Positions 27,302 through 37,700 of a stretch of DNA of 64,000 nucleotides are shown piece by piece. This DNA comes from Azolla caroliniana (lineage: Eukaryota > Polypodiophyta): positions 29,574,001 through 29,638,000 of the forward strand of contig JBHGNT010000001.1 of NCBI GenBank assembly GCA_043228905.1, in the 5' to 3' direction. The notes beneath the pieces were generated by a model. That model did no database searches, had not been told where the DNA came from, and saw only the letters and a program-made list of their open reading frames with translations. A program made the translations under genes and the position numbers. Each line of letters begins with the position of its first letter. Position 1 is the stretch's first letter.

Positions 27302-27444
27302 AAGAAGAAGAATATTACCAGCAAATAGACTGAATCAGGATGTTTCGCAAGGAGAGAAGATGCAAGTTTGAGAGCAGACTTGTAGTGTCTTGAGTCTATG
27401 GCATCCCACAGAGGTCTCAGTCGCCTCTCTCCAACGGAGCTCAT
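19336..27444 (-). CDS. NAA25: NAA25, auxiliary subunit of the NatB N-terminal acetyltransferase, 18 exons
   Basis: Exons from 5' to 3': 27444-27319, 25844-25706, 25600-25482, 25391-25317, 25207-25114, 24980-24862, 24749-24679, 24305-24176, 24108-23915, 23839-23634, 23409-23279, 23185-23109, 22290-22098, 21955-21836, 21740-21602, 20897-20854, 20760-20527, 20079-19336. All junction phases agree and give 984 residues with no internal stop. NAA25 binds ribosomes and holds the NAA20 catalytic subunit, which acetylates Met-Asp/Glu/Asn/Gln N-termini in the cytosol. Matches to plant NAA25 (recalled Arabidopsis TCU2) include ERRLRPLWDAIDSR at the N-terminus, NNIDLMMGLFNCYVRDYS, EERFLLWAICSIQLQ, KLSKDLDPQECMHGEE, KNILIETMSHH, LAYRHCNYSK, TRPWWSPTP, KRSLLPRLIYLS and the lysine run AGKKKKKGS. 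TPR-type helical repeats fill the N-terminal half. One normally present block after residue ~493 appears missing (see findings). The exon 17 donor is ambiguous by 3 nt (GTAGTA). Confidence 0.92.
20478..20520. repeat. (GA)n tract in NAA25 intron 17
   Basis: About 20 GA units, reading (TC)n in the gene's sense, beginning within 10 nt of the exon 17 donor. Confidence 0.9.
22545..22972. repeat. Duplicated block inside NAA25 intron 12
   Basis: The segment around 22612-22733 (TATGATATTTAGTATACATC, then an AAATATCTG-type, ATAATTCCTATACAT order) recurs at 22839-22970, and CACACACAAGTTT-type words precede a third partial copy near 22755-22790. The duplicated DNA occupies the place where an exon would be expected. 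Confidence 0.75.
24430..24618. repeat. ~115-bp tandem duplication in NAA25 intron 7
   Basis: 24430-24500 and 24546-24618 share the order AAAAT-TGTG-CCTA-GTGTAAG, then ACCACTTTTTCAATTCATCTT, with scattered substitutions. Confidence 0.75.
27269..27299. repeat. (GA)n tract in NAA25 intron 1
   Basis: About 14 GA units, reading as (TC)n downstream of the exon 1 donor in the gene's sense. Confidence 0.9.
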
Positions 27445-27728
27445 GATTCTTGGTTCTGTTGTCTTTCTTCGTACACAGAGCTCCTGCTGTTGCTAGGGTT
27501 TGTGCGCGCACATCTACTACTTTGCTTCCTGACTGGTTTTGCTTACATGCTTGCTTGCTTGCTATGTATATGTATACATATAATGATATATATATGTATG
27601 TCTCTCTCAATACAAGCAAAACAGTGGCAGAAGGAGAAGAAGGTACCACCAAATTCAAGCCACTCACAAGCTTTATGAAAACTATGCTCGTCATTTTCCA
27701 TATTTACATATATATGCTTGGGGGGCTA

Positions 27729-27787
27729 AACTTGCACAGGGGCCATGCTAATCTTCTCTGTATCGTTCGCATTTTATCAGATGTCCT
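27729..27787 (-). pseudogene. U6 spliceosomal snRNA fragment
   Basis: The minus strand reads GGACATCTGATAAAAT, then ACAGAGAAGATTAGCATGGC, then CCCTGTGCAAG. This is the 5'-central part of plant U6, including the invariant ACAGAGA box and the AGC catalytic triad region. The 5'-terminal stem is lost, and the 3' third (internal stem-loop end and U-tail) is replaced by unrelated sequence. No upstream sequence element or correctly spaced TATA box is visible on the minus strand. It lies 285 bp upstream of the NAA25 start codon, in the same orientation. It is most likely a non-functional retro-copied or translocated fragment. Confidence 0.85.
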
Positions 27788-29349
27788 GCTTCATTCACTT
27801 CATAGTAGTCCGCAGCACACACACTGATCTATCTATCTCCCTATTTGTACCTCTTAGAACTTCTGTTCGGAAAGCATGCCAAGCTTTTTCTTAGAGTCTC
27901 CGGCCAACCACTATTGCGTGCCCTCTAAACTTAAAATCAGAAGGCCGAATGATTACTCCACCAACATTCCCATCTCAATCAATCCCACACATTAATTGAT
28001 TGGTTTGTAAGAGACTCTTAGCATAGGGGGTAATTTGGGCCTTCAACTTATATGCTCTCCATTGGTACGGTTACCCCATTGGTGGGGTGGTGGGTGGGAG
28101 TTATGGCTCCACCTTCCTTTGGTAGTATCCTTTGTTTGCCTTGCATGTTTTGTTTCTCCTATAAGACCTTTGTGTGTGTGTGTGTGTGTGTGTGACCTTT
28201 GTTTTCCATGTGTACTTTGATCGAACTTTTATATAGACAAGTCTGAACAAATCGCATGAAGCACACATTTGGATTTCCTCATGCATATGAACAAACATTG
28301 TATTCCATATACAGTATTTATGCATCTTTTAGTGTTGTCTTCTCTAGTACCTAGAATCATATCTTCGTTTCATACCTCATGCGTGTATTTTATAAGCTTC
28401 TCACATTCTCATTTAGTGTGTGGCATTCCTACTATGTGATGGTGTATAGTGGGAGTCTCTTGTATCATACATTATTGTATTGTCTAAACTCTCTTGTAGC
28501 TCAAATGGCATATCTCATCAAGGATATGAAACTTTAGTTTTTGGGAATGTAAACGTATGGAAATCAAGGATTGTATCTTGTAAGTTTCTTCGTTGTTAGT
28601 ATTACATGCAATATAGTGCATTAGCTTGAAAGCATGTGGTATATTTTATGGTTTCATGTACGTCCCTCGTATTGTGCATGGTATGGCATCTCTATTTGTG
28701 GATTCTAATGATTCTATGGTATCTTCCATGCATCTTGTAGTGTTAATGAATATTATGCATTACCTTAAGTTCTTTAGTTATTGCTTTTCATCGCTCTATG
28801 CATGGGAAAAGAATAATCCAATATGCCATAGAGAACGCAAATGTTCTATAGATTGGTTTAGTATTCATCCACAAATTTCTCAACTTTATTTAGAGAAGGA
28901 AGTCCACATGGAACAATCAGAGATAGTCAACAACAACAATTCGCTAATAAAGCTCTCGTGGGTTCCAAGAGACTCCAATTCTCACATATTGCACCTCAAC
29001 TATCAACTGAAAAGCGTTCTTTTTCCAAAGTCAACGATGAACGGACGGGTTCCCGGGGGAGACTATCGTATGATTGATACACATGGATGGATGATCTCGT
29101 GGATCGGATTCGCACAACAACTTAATTTATAATTGTCCGACGATGGGCGCTGATATAAAACGAGCAAATCTCTCAAGGGATTGGAAGCGGTTGTAGTCAT
29201 AGACAAAAATGAACCAAATGTTGTGCCATCCATCTTTACATGTGCATTGGAGTGAAAGATCTAAACATTCAAACATGAATCATCCACCAGAGATCAAATC
29301 CCCTTGGGATGGCTGGCTTCAGGATAAGAGGAGCTGGTTACAAGCGAGA
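27788..29349. other. Intergenic DNA, no supported gene
   Basis: It contains a (GT)n tract at 28170-28192 and a 168-codon open frame at 28626-29132 that matches nothing I recognise and has no codon or motif support. The end, 29345-29400, is a GAGA-rich stretch that may be the 5' leader of the next gene. Confidence 0.45.
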
Positions 29350-29413
29350 CAGAGAGAGACAGAGAGACAGAGTGTCTGATAGAGAGAGAGAGACAGAGAG
29401 GTTTTAGTGGACG

Positions 29414-30076
29414 ATGAGTATCGGGCACCTCATCATCATCACTGGCGATTGGGGGCTCTCTCAGAGACTAACATGGAAAGAAGCTGATATTTCCATTCCT
29501 GCATTCGCAGGCGGAGTTAAGAAGCAATCCTTAGGGTTCGTGCTTGCAAAAGATGGGATGAGGAGAAGGAGAAACAGAGCAGCTGCAGGAGAAGCAAGAT
29601 TAGGGTTAAGGTTTCTGGAGAAGGCGGAGTTAAGGAGGGCGGAATTGGATTCGGAGACCAGGACAACTGCGGTGAAGTCGGCCGGATCCGGATCCGGTTC
29701 CGAGACACAGACAACTGGTGTGAAATCGGATTCGGCAAACTTGGATGGGTCGGCAACCACATGGACAGCAAATGTGAAACAGGAAGGAGAGGCAGAGGCA
29801 GAGGCAGCTATGGTAGATGGTAAGAGTGGGGGATGTGAAGCATGTGGGAATCCAGAAATGGAGAGAGGATGCAATGGAGAAGGAAGGATAATGGGCGGCA
29901 TTGGTTCGATCCCAGGGTTTGGGTGGTGGCCCATCAAGGCCTACCGCCCGTGTCCATCCTTCCTCCGCTCCGGTGGACGGTATCGGCGATCTGGACAAAG
30001 TCTGGATGAAATCGCCTTCGGTCGCAAAGGCACTAATGATGACCTCGATGTCTCAGAGAGGCTTAACACAAAGTGA
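29414..30076 (+). CDS. Probable plant protein of unknown function with C-terminal WWPIKAYRPCP motif
   Basis: An uninterrupted frame of 220 codons. The start is uncertain: 29414 gives 220 residues, whereas the ATG at 29558 gives 172 residues beginning MRRRRNRAAAGEARLGLRF and looks more natural, because the first 48 codons are not obviously protein-like. The middle is low-complexity, rich in Thr, Ser, Gly and Glu. The C-terminus has a compact conserved-looking block, GFGWWPIKAYRPCPSFL followed by GGRYRRSGQSLDEIAFGRK, preceded by Cys pairs (CEACGNPEMERGC). I have the impression of a plant-specific family with this block but cannot name it. The GA-rich tract just upstream is typical of a plant 5' leader. 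It is convergent with the F-box gene. Confidence 0.55.
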   Translation: MSIGHLIIITGDWGLSQRLTWKEADISIPAFAGGVKKQSLGFVLAKDGMRRRRNRAAAGEARLGLRFLEKAELRRAELDSETRTTAVKSAGSGSGSETQTTGVKSDSANLDGSATTWTANVKQEGEAEAEAAMVDGKSGGCEACGNPEMERGCNGEGRIMGGIGSIPGFGWWPIKAYRPCPSFLRSGGRYRRSGQSLDEIAFGRKGTNDDLDVSERLNTK

Positions 30077-31699
30077 AATTATCAGATTTCATATTAAACT
30101 ACTTCTATACTGTCTTGTATTGGAATGGTTTTCATTCTTCTTCATTTGGGTGATTGCAGAAAATCAAAATGCAGAGTTATGTTTCAAAAATCATGCATGG
30201 TTCTCCATTCTCAGCATCATATCTGGTTAAATGATTTTCTTTTAGAATGCCATATAGTTGAAAGCATGCAGACAATCACACCATTAGTTTTAACTTTTAC
30301 CCATATACATTTTTCCTACATTAAAGCATTCTATCAAAAGGAAATGCTATTCATCATGCCTTTTGAGCAAACACAAAGTTGAAATATTTGGATGTACATT
30401 GTTTCTTCACAAAGATATAGTCCCCAGAATAAACTTCTTAATGTTTAGAATTATAATTGTTTAGTAAGGTACCATCATAGATAACAAATGGACAATATTT
30501 GGGAACCAGAGTGGATGTGTTGATATAACTCCATAAATTTGCAATTACTGATGCAAAATGCAATACATTCTGATCTGCCATCATCACTACAAAACTCGAT
30601 AAATTTGCAACATATTTTGCTGTGCCTTTATCATCACAATTAATCTACTATTGGATTATACTTTTGCAAGTATGTCTACACATTTGTCACCATTGCCATT
30701 CTACATCTATTGTATGCAGTACTTTTCACCATGACATCCATAGTTTGCAGTATTTTTCACCATGACGATAGTGTCCTTTCAAATAACCAACGTTATTGAG
30801 TTTGAAAGGTAGAGAGTAGAAATGCATGGCAATAAATATGAAGCCCATAGCCAGAATATCTTTTCAAAATAATTACACAATACACTAGAGCTACTGTCAT
30901 ATATACATAAGATAATTACCATGTGTATATGCTTACACACATTATATGTGTGTGTGTTCAAATCATACTTCTCAAAAGAAACTTCTACTTGTAGTTTTTA
31001 ACTTGCACAATCTGTATATATAACCCTGGCACTAAATGAAAATACATGAATTGCACTCAACACTTGCAGCTTAAATAAGGCTTATATAAATCTCTAAACA
31101 TTAACAGATGCTGAGATGTGGCTATCTCCACGTTGAAACATGTCAAGAAACCTTCCAAAGGTTTTGAATTATAACAAATCTTTATTTGAGATAGACATAC
31201 AAATGAGCAAAATGTCAAATATATAATGCTATTAAGAACAAGCTATTCTCTTCAGGACATATATGGAGGGTATTGCAAGGTACTTGTACAAATATATATG
31301 TATATATAACACAATACAATCTCTACAAGTCCAGACATGGGCAAAAGGCCGAGCTAAAACTCATTTCTTAAGCCTTTGGTTTCACATGTGTAGAGTGAGG
31401 AATCCAATCCTTGACAAGCCATAATGTCAATACTCACCCACTATACATGTACGCATGTGCGACTCTTTGGGAGCATATAGAACAAAATGTGGGGCTGTGG
31501 ATACAAGTTTTTGATTTGAAGAGGACCAACAGCTGAGAGACAAAGTCCTTGAGGCCAAGTCTGGAAGCTAGTTAACTACCTCCAGAATCGTGCAACCAAC
31601 TCCAGAAGTGGTCAACTAAGTCCTGGAAGCCCAAGCAAACTATCTTTGGACCTATGGAAGTCTCCAATTGACTCTCAACTCCAAGAAACAAAAAAAGAT
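30077..31699. other. Convergent intergenic region
   Basis: AT-rich, holding the 3' ends of the flanking genes. A near-repeat of TTTGCAGTA(C/T)TTTTCACCATGAC occurs at about 30714 and 30751. No gene is supported. Confidence 0.5.
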
Positions 31700-34076
31700 T
31701 TATGCTTGAAGGACTTGACAATGCACTATGTTGCTCTTATGCTTATTCCTTCCAGAAATGTTTGACCAAAGAGTACTGACAACACTCTTAAAATGCCCTT
31801 TCCCAGCAATAGTCTCCCACTCTTTGCCACCACCAGAATTTGCAACATCCACAAGCACCATACTCAAATTGTTCCTCACAACACATAGTTTCCCGCCCAC
31901 TGGAAGAAGAGCTGCAGCTTCCAGTGCCTGGGAATCACCAAGGTGAAGCTTGCTATCCATGCAACTTTTCCACGAATCAGTAATATGGTCATAGACTCTT
32001 AGCTTGCATCCATCGGGACAATCGAGCGCATAAAGGTGGCCATTGAAAGGCACGCATGGGTTGCGCCATCCAGATACCATTCCGTCTGAAACAGGAACCC
32101 ATGCATCTGTCGCAGGAGTATAGGCCTCACTCATCACTTGTCTGTGTGTACCTAGCCCCTTTAAGAACCACCTCCCCTTGTATACCACCCCAATAAAAGG
32201 AACCATAGCAGTGCTCATATCAGCAATGAAGGACCACTTGTTCTTGCTTGGGTCAAACATTTCAGCTGACCTTAACGACCGAGGAACGCCTTCACACTCA
32301 CCGCCAGCTACATAAAGACAGTTGTTCATCACACATGAACCAAAAAAGTGCCTTCTTCTCAGCATCTCGGGCGCATGGTGCCACCGATTTGTGCGAGGGC
32401 TATAATACACCACTCTTTTCATGGAGCCTTTTAATCTATCCTTGCCACCGAATAAGAATAAGAGATAACCGCTGAGTACTGCACACCCAAACCCAAGTGC
32501 CTCCGAGTACTCTGGCGGGATGGGCGGGAGAGGGTGCCACATCTGGTGTCTTGGATCGAAGGTGTGCCACGAGAGACGGCGCCGATCCCTGTCTCGCTTT
32601 ATTACATAGATCCACTCCTCAGCCATCCCAAACTGGATCCTCTGGGAGAAGAAGTAGTTGCTTGTGAGGAGTCGGTACCATTTCCGGGACACAAGTCGGA
32701 GCTTCCGGTGGTACATCCGCGGGACCCGAACGAGACATGAAACAGCCAAATCATTGGGTAGACCTGGGATGAGCTCGGGCGGGAGTAATTGTTTGGTAAT
32801 GCTTCTTTTGGTTTCCGAGGATGGTTTCTTCTTGTTCGGATTGTTTACCCGAACCCTAATTCTACCATCTTTTATATCAGGTTGTGTACTACAGTGCCTT
32901 GAGCTTCGTGCTCCGACTACTGTCAGGGTTTCCACTGTGCAGTAACATGCTGCAGTTGTATCAACCTGTGGAGAAGATGAAGAAAAAAATGACCCCAAGA
33001 AATTCATACTAATAACAATAAATGCTTGGAAATTATTCCAAGCAATTTGTCACTAAAGGAAAATAAACCAAGAAATTTTATCCAAGCACTTCTCTGCAGA
33101 GAAAAAATAAATATTCAATATGCACTATATTTGGAAAATGAAAAATAACCTAGAAACCTGGACAGAATAGATCTCTGCAATTTTTGGCAAAACAAACTAG
33201 AAAGGAATCGTCTTATAGATCTTTCTAGAATGCAAAAACTATCTACATAGATCTCTGCTGTTTTACAGTAAAGTTAGAGAAGTATCAACACAAATATCTC
33301 TACACATTTTACAAAAAGAAACAAGAGGTATTTATCAGCATATAAACTCCTCTGTGACGAGAGACAGAAATCTACATATCCTCAACAAAAATGTAAGTAC
33401 AAAAAGAAAGCCTAGAACTCTAACACGAAAGACCTACACAAAAACAAGAACCCAAGGAAATTTCCAAAAAACAATATATGTCTGCAGAAACACTACAACC
33501 TTATCATCCAAATCATCTCTGTTCAAAATATATATCGAAAAATTTACTGATAAAAAAACCTTCTTGTGAGAAACAATTTACAGATTAATGAACAAAAGCA
33601 TCTCTGAAAATTAAAAAACCGAATTTGTTCTTACTCTCACATATAAACGGGCAAACAAGTAAACCCTATCAATTGATCGGACAAAGTATCGATACAGAAG
33701 AGAGAAATAAACTACAGATGTATCAGAAAACTATTCATCAAATGAAAACTCTAAAATTTTATCAACAGATATCTGCATTGAATACTAAAACCTAGAACTT
33801 TGGTACGTGGAACTCTACAAACTGTGCAAAAGAAGTAGAAAAGATTTTCGAACAAATCTCGTAAAAGATGAACAAATAAATAAGCCAGTAAAACATATCT
33901 GAAAATGTCACACATAAAAGAAAATTCATAGAAATTTACCAGGACAGAGATCTAATGGTGAGCTTCAATATGATAAAAAATACACAGAGAGAGAGAGATA
34001 GATGAATCGCATATTATATATATATATAAATATTTGCAGACGCACATACCAAGGCAGGCTGGAGACCTCTGTTCAT
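31700..34076 (-). CDS. F-box/kelch-repeat protein with a 27-bp first coding exon
   Basis: Exon 1 is 34076-34050 (9 codons, MNRGLQPAL, donor GTATGT) and exon 2 is 32965-31700 (acceptor TTCTCCACAG), giving 430 residues. The product is an SCF ubiquitin-ligase substrate adaptor: the F-box at about residues 75-112 (PGLPNDLAVSCLVRVP, KLRLVSRKWYRL) would bind ASK/SKP1, and the kelch propeller would bind the substrate. Kelch signatures include LFLFGGKD, LYVAGGECEG, NKWSFIADM and GWRNPC. The C-terminus IVHCQVLQA and most of the body match the Arabidopsis At1g55270 group (I believe the gene named SAGL1, linked to wax and phenylpropanoid control). I prefer the spliced start over the ATG at 33007 because a strong polypyrimidine tract and CAG acceptor precede codon VDTTAAC, and the short exon restores a leader like the family's (Met ... 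Pro-x-Leu-Val-Asp-Thr-Thr). Confidence 0.92.
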
Positions 34077-34442
34077 ATTGTAACGAAATTGCTGGTTTCT
34101 TCATATAATCATCTTCATCTCCCTTCACAAAAAGAGAAAAAAAACACAGAGAAGAATGGGAACTTTCTCGCGCGCACACACACAAATCACTCGCATTGCC
34201 TTTGTAAAATAAAAATAAAAAAACACCGGGAAAGACGCAGAGAGCGAGCACACAAACAAAAACAAAAACAAAAAACCCTAAAAGTGCAGCTCAGGAAAGA
34301 CAGAGAGGGTCCCAATTGTTTCTTTTTTTAGAACCCTAAAACAAAACAGAGCATGTCTTTTTGACAGCCCTACAGAAATGCTTCACCGGAATTTCTTGGG
34401 CTTTCATCGCGGCTTGCGAGAGTGTGTCCTTGCGAGCGAGAA

Positions 34443-34664
34443 AGAAAGATATATTAACGTCTTTTAAGAGGCTAAAATGACCTATAAGACTAAACAAGAG
34501 ATTACATCTTAAGTGTAGAAAGATATATTAACGTCTTTTAAGAGGCTAAAATGGCCTATAAGACTAAACAAGAGATTACATCTTAAGTGTAGAAAGATAT
34601 ATTAACGTCTTTTAAGAGGCTAAAATGGCCTATAAGACCAAACAAGAGATTGCATCTTAAGTGT
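34443..34664. repeat. Three tandem copies of a 74-bp unit
   Basis: Units 34443-34516, 34517-34590 and 34591-34664 are nearly identical (AGAAAGATATATTAACGTCT at each start, CATCTTAAGTGT at each end), with only a few substitutions. The array lies about 370 bp upstream of the F-box gene start codon, at the promoter edge, and is followed by (GA)n at 34672-34701. Confidence 0.95.
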
Positions 34665-34670
34665 TGTCAT

Positions 34671-34701
<31 letters not shown>

Positions 34702-34703
<2 letters not shown>

Positions 34704-37700
34704 CTCCTGGAAGTTGGGGTCCACGAGATTTCTTATGGACAACCAACCAAGTTCCAACAACAAAATCTTGGCGTGGTCCGTGGAATCATCGAGCGGTTGT
34801 GTCTTGTCTCCGTAATCGCCAACACTAGCCAGGAGCTCAAAGAAAATACTCATGAATGAACAATGCCCCTATAGTGATGTTGGAAGTATCTCTCGAAAAG
34901 CCTGTGGTCACAGGGTGGCCTTCAACGATTATCGTCATTAAGCTCGATGCAAATGGCGCACACCCCAAATCGCCTCTGCAATACCCAATAGCTCTTTGGC
35001 ATAAAGCACAATATGTGATTGTCCAGACAATGTGAACATAGCCATAGATAGTGCGCATGTGGCTTCAGCATGCAATCATCACATCCTATTCACGTGGGGA
35101 TTGTGCCTTGCCATAGGACGCTCAAGTTCCTCGTTGTAACCCTGCATGTACAATCTAGCGTTCAAAAAAATAAACAATTGACCAAGAAAGGTTCGAAAAT
35201 GTGTGAATGCTTCTAATGTGGGATCACTATCATAATTACATGGGAGTGACATAGTGTTGCCCAACTCAAATGTTTGTCCCCCTAAGTTCTAACTACATAG
35301 AGTATGAGAATTGAATGAACCCCAACATTTGGGTATTGGAGGGTTGAAGACCACCACCACTTGCCACAAACACGCACACGATAACTAAGTAAGCACCCTC
35401 CCAAATCCGAAGTCTTAATTAACTCCTAGAGTCTCACCCTTGGATATACCACACTTTAATTTTTAAATGAGCCCATAACTCCAATATAGGTTGACCATAA
35501 ATATCATGGTACTGTGACATAATTATAATATGGAAATTTATCAATATGATTCATGAAAAGCATCCACGCCATAAACACAAAAATGATCCACCATTAGAGT
35601 TTATCTCGTTAAAGAAACCTCGACATCCACATGTGGGGCCCTTTGAATCACAATTACTAGTTTTGAGTAGTTGATTGAACCACTCCCCTAGAAATATCAA
35701 TGTAATCACCAATAAAACTAACATCAAGGAACAATTGGTAAACTGCTACAAATAGAAAAGATGTGAAGCCAACATCCCATCTACCCCAATTAATGTGTAT
35801 CCTCCCTTAGTTAGTGACCTTTGCAAGTGTTTAAGAAATGTTCTCCAAAGAATATGTTGCTCGATCTCTTAAAGAAAGGTTCATGGCATGTGAACAAGGG
35901 AGCAATGGAGGAGACTCCAACTTTGTAGGATGTAATGGATTACAAATGAAGATATTGGATACCAAAGTGGCACATTAGCGAAAGGAAATTGAATGCATGA
36001 GCTTGAGCTTCTCATTAACGTGTCACACATCATGGCATGGCAACCTTAGTGAATCATTCTAATACTCCATACTCAAGAATAGTATGAATCTTCAAAAATA
36101 AGAGAGCCACTCCACATCTCAATATCCCAATCCCGCAGTGGTTTGGGAGAGTCATGTGCAATGAACCACCTAATCACAATCTCAATGAATAGCCAAATCC
36201 TAGCGAAATGTGGTTCCGAACTATTTGGCAAATAATCGTTGTAGCTTGAGATAGTATACAAAGCAATGGCTAATATAAGTTCTTTAGCTATACATTCAAT
36301 AAACCAATGTACCAACCTATTATCACCACTCTTAACATAGAGAGGGCCCCATCTTATTTATGCATATGTGTAAAATGTGCAACCATCCATTATTGGTTAA
36401 GTTAAAATGCTGCACATTGCATTGCAAACATGTTTAATGACCTAATCAAGGGAGTTCTATGACCTAGCTTGGAACCAAAAGCATCGATGATCGAGTGAGT
36501 TGTTGGACACACACACACACAATTGGGTCGATAGATGTATAAGCATGTTGATAAATAGATATGTATAGGAAACATGCATAAACATAGAAGTTTAGAACTA
36601 ATAAAAGATGGATAGATAGTTGGAAAACATGTTGATAGATAGATTATGTACTTGCTTTTGTACCACATTGATACCCAATGCAAGATACCTTTTTGATAAA
36701 CGAAACCTTGCCAAGTGAGGCATACTTTCTCAATGAGCTATGGCTCCAATGCTTGTTAACCTTTAACCCTACCCTAACATATTTTGCACCAAACTTAAGG
36801 TTAATCTAAAACTTGCAAGGTTAGAGTTGATCGAAATTTCCTTATTTTTGCTCATATACCTAGATAAACCACTCTCAAGATAATAGCACCCCAAATGAGC
36901 ACGTCAAATCATTGATCTCATGTTAGGTAGTCTTGAGTTAATATTGTGAGTGATATGTTTATGTGTAGTCGATAGCATAAAAAATAAACATTTCTATCCA
37001 TGCTATCAAAACTTACTCCTCAAATGGCTACACATGAGATGATTTCCAAATGCTCAATGGTATGAAGAAACAACTTGACAATGAACATAAATATACATTA
37101 TAGTGATTGATTTCAAACCGAGAAACATAAAATCAAACAAGAAATTATAGTGCCTCAATAAGTGACCGAATAATACAATGATTCTTATCTCCTTCTTCAA
37201 CATGTTAATGAGAGGCAAGCACAACTCATATCATTAACCTGACATGAAAATTTTCATTATCTTTCTAACGAGTACACTAGTCCAAATTTGAAAGGTTATT
37301 TAAGAAAAATATCAAATTTGCATCCACCAATAACTTTAACACGAAATAATGCAACATGCATGTCTTTGTCTATAAGTGATGTGATTAGATTATCAATATT
37401 ACTTGTGAACACATAAATACACAAGGAGTGTAAATGAAAAGGCATACAACATGTTTGCTATGCATGTAATTTGTTGAGTATTTGAATGAGCTACTCAACA
37501 ACTACAATGGTCGATGGTGGTTGTTGCGTTTTTGTTGGGTTCATTCATAAGTTCACACTCACATCGCAAATATGAGAGTGACAGGTTCCACGAAAAGAAT
37601 AAATTTTACAAAAGTAGAAAATTTAGGTTCCACAAGAATAAAAATAGGAGTGGAAAATTTGGAAACAAATGTCTAAATTTTGTAGAAGCAAGTATGAGAC

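Noticed and set aside
28626-29132. 168-codon open frame, plus strand
   Set aside because: No motif, no splice context and atypical composition; not enough to call a gene.
29461-29937. 158-codon open frame on the minus strand opposite the small plus-strand gene
   Set aside because: Pro/Ser-rich shadow of the plus frame without motifs; the plus frame has the conserved-looking C-terminal block.
31700-33007. F-box protein starting at the ATG at 33007
   Set aside because: Its first 14 codons coincide with a polypyrimidine tract and CAG acceptor; a spliced start at 34076 fits better.
34840-35270. RING-like Cys/His pattern on the minus strand
   Set aside because: Spacing does not fit RING or other zinc fingers and the frame is broken.
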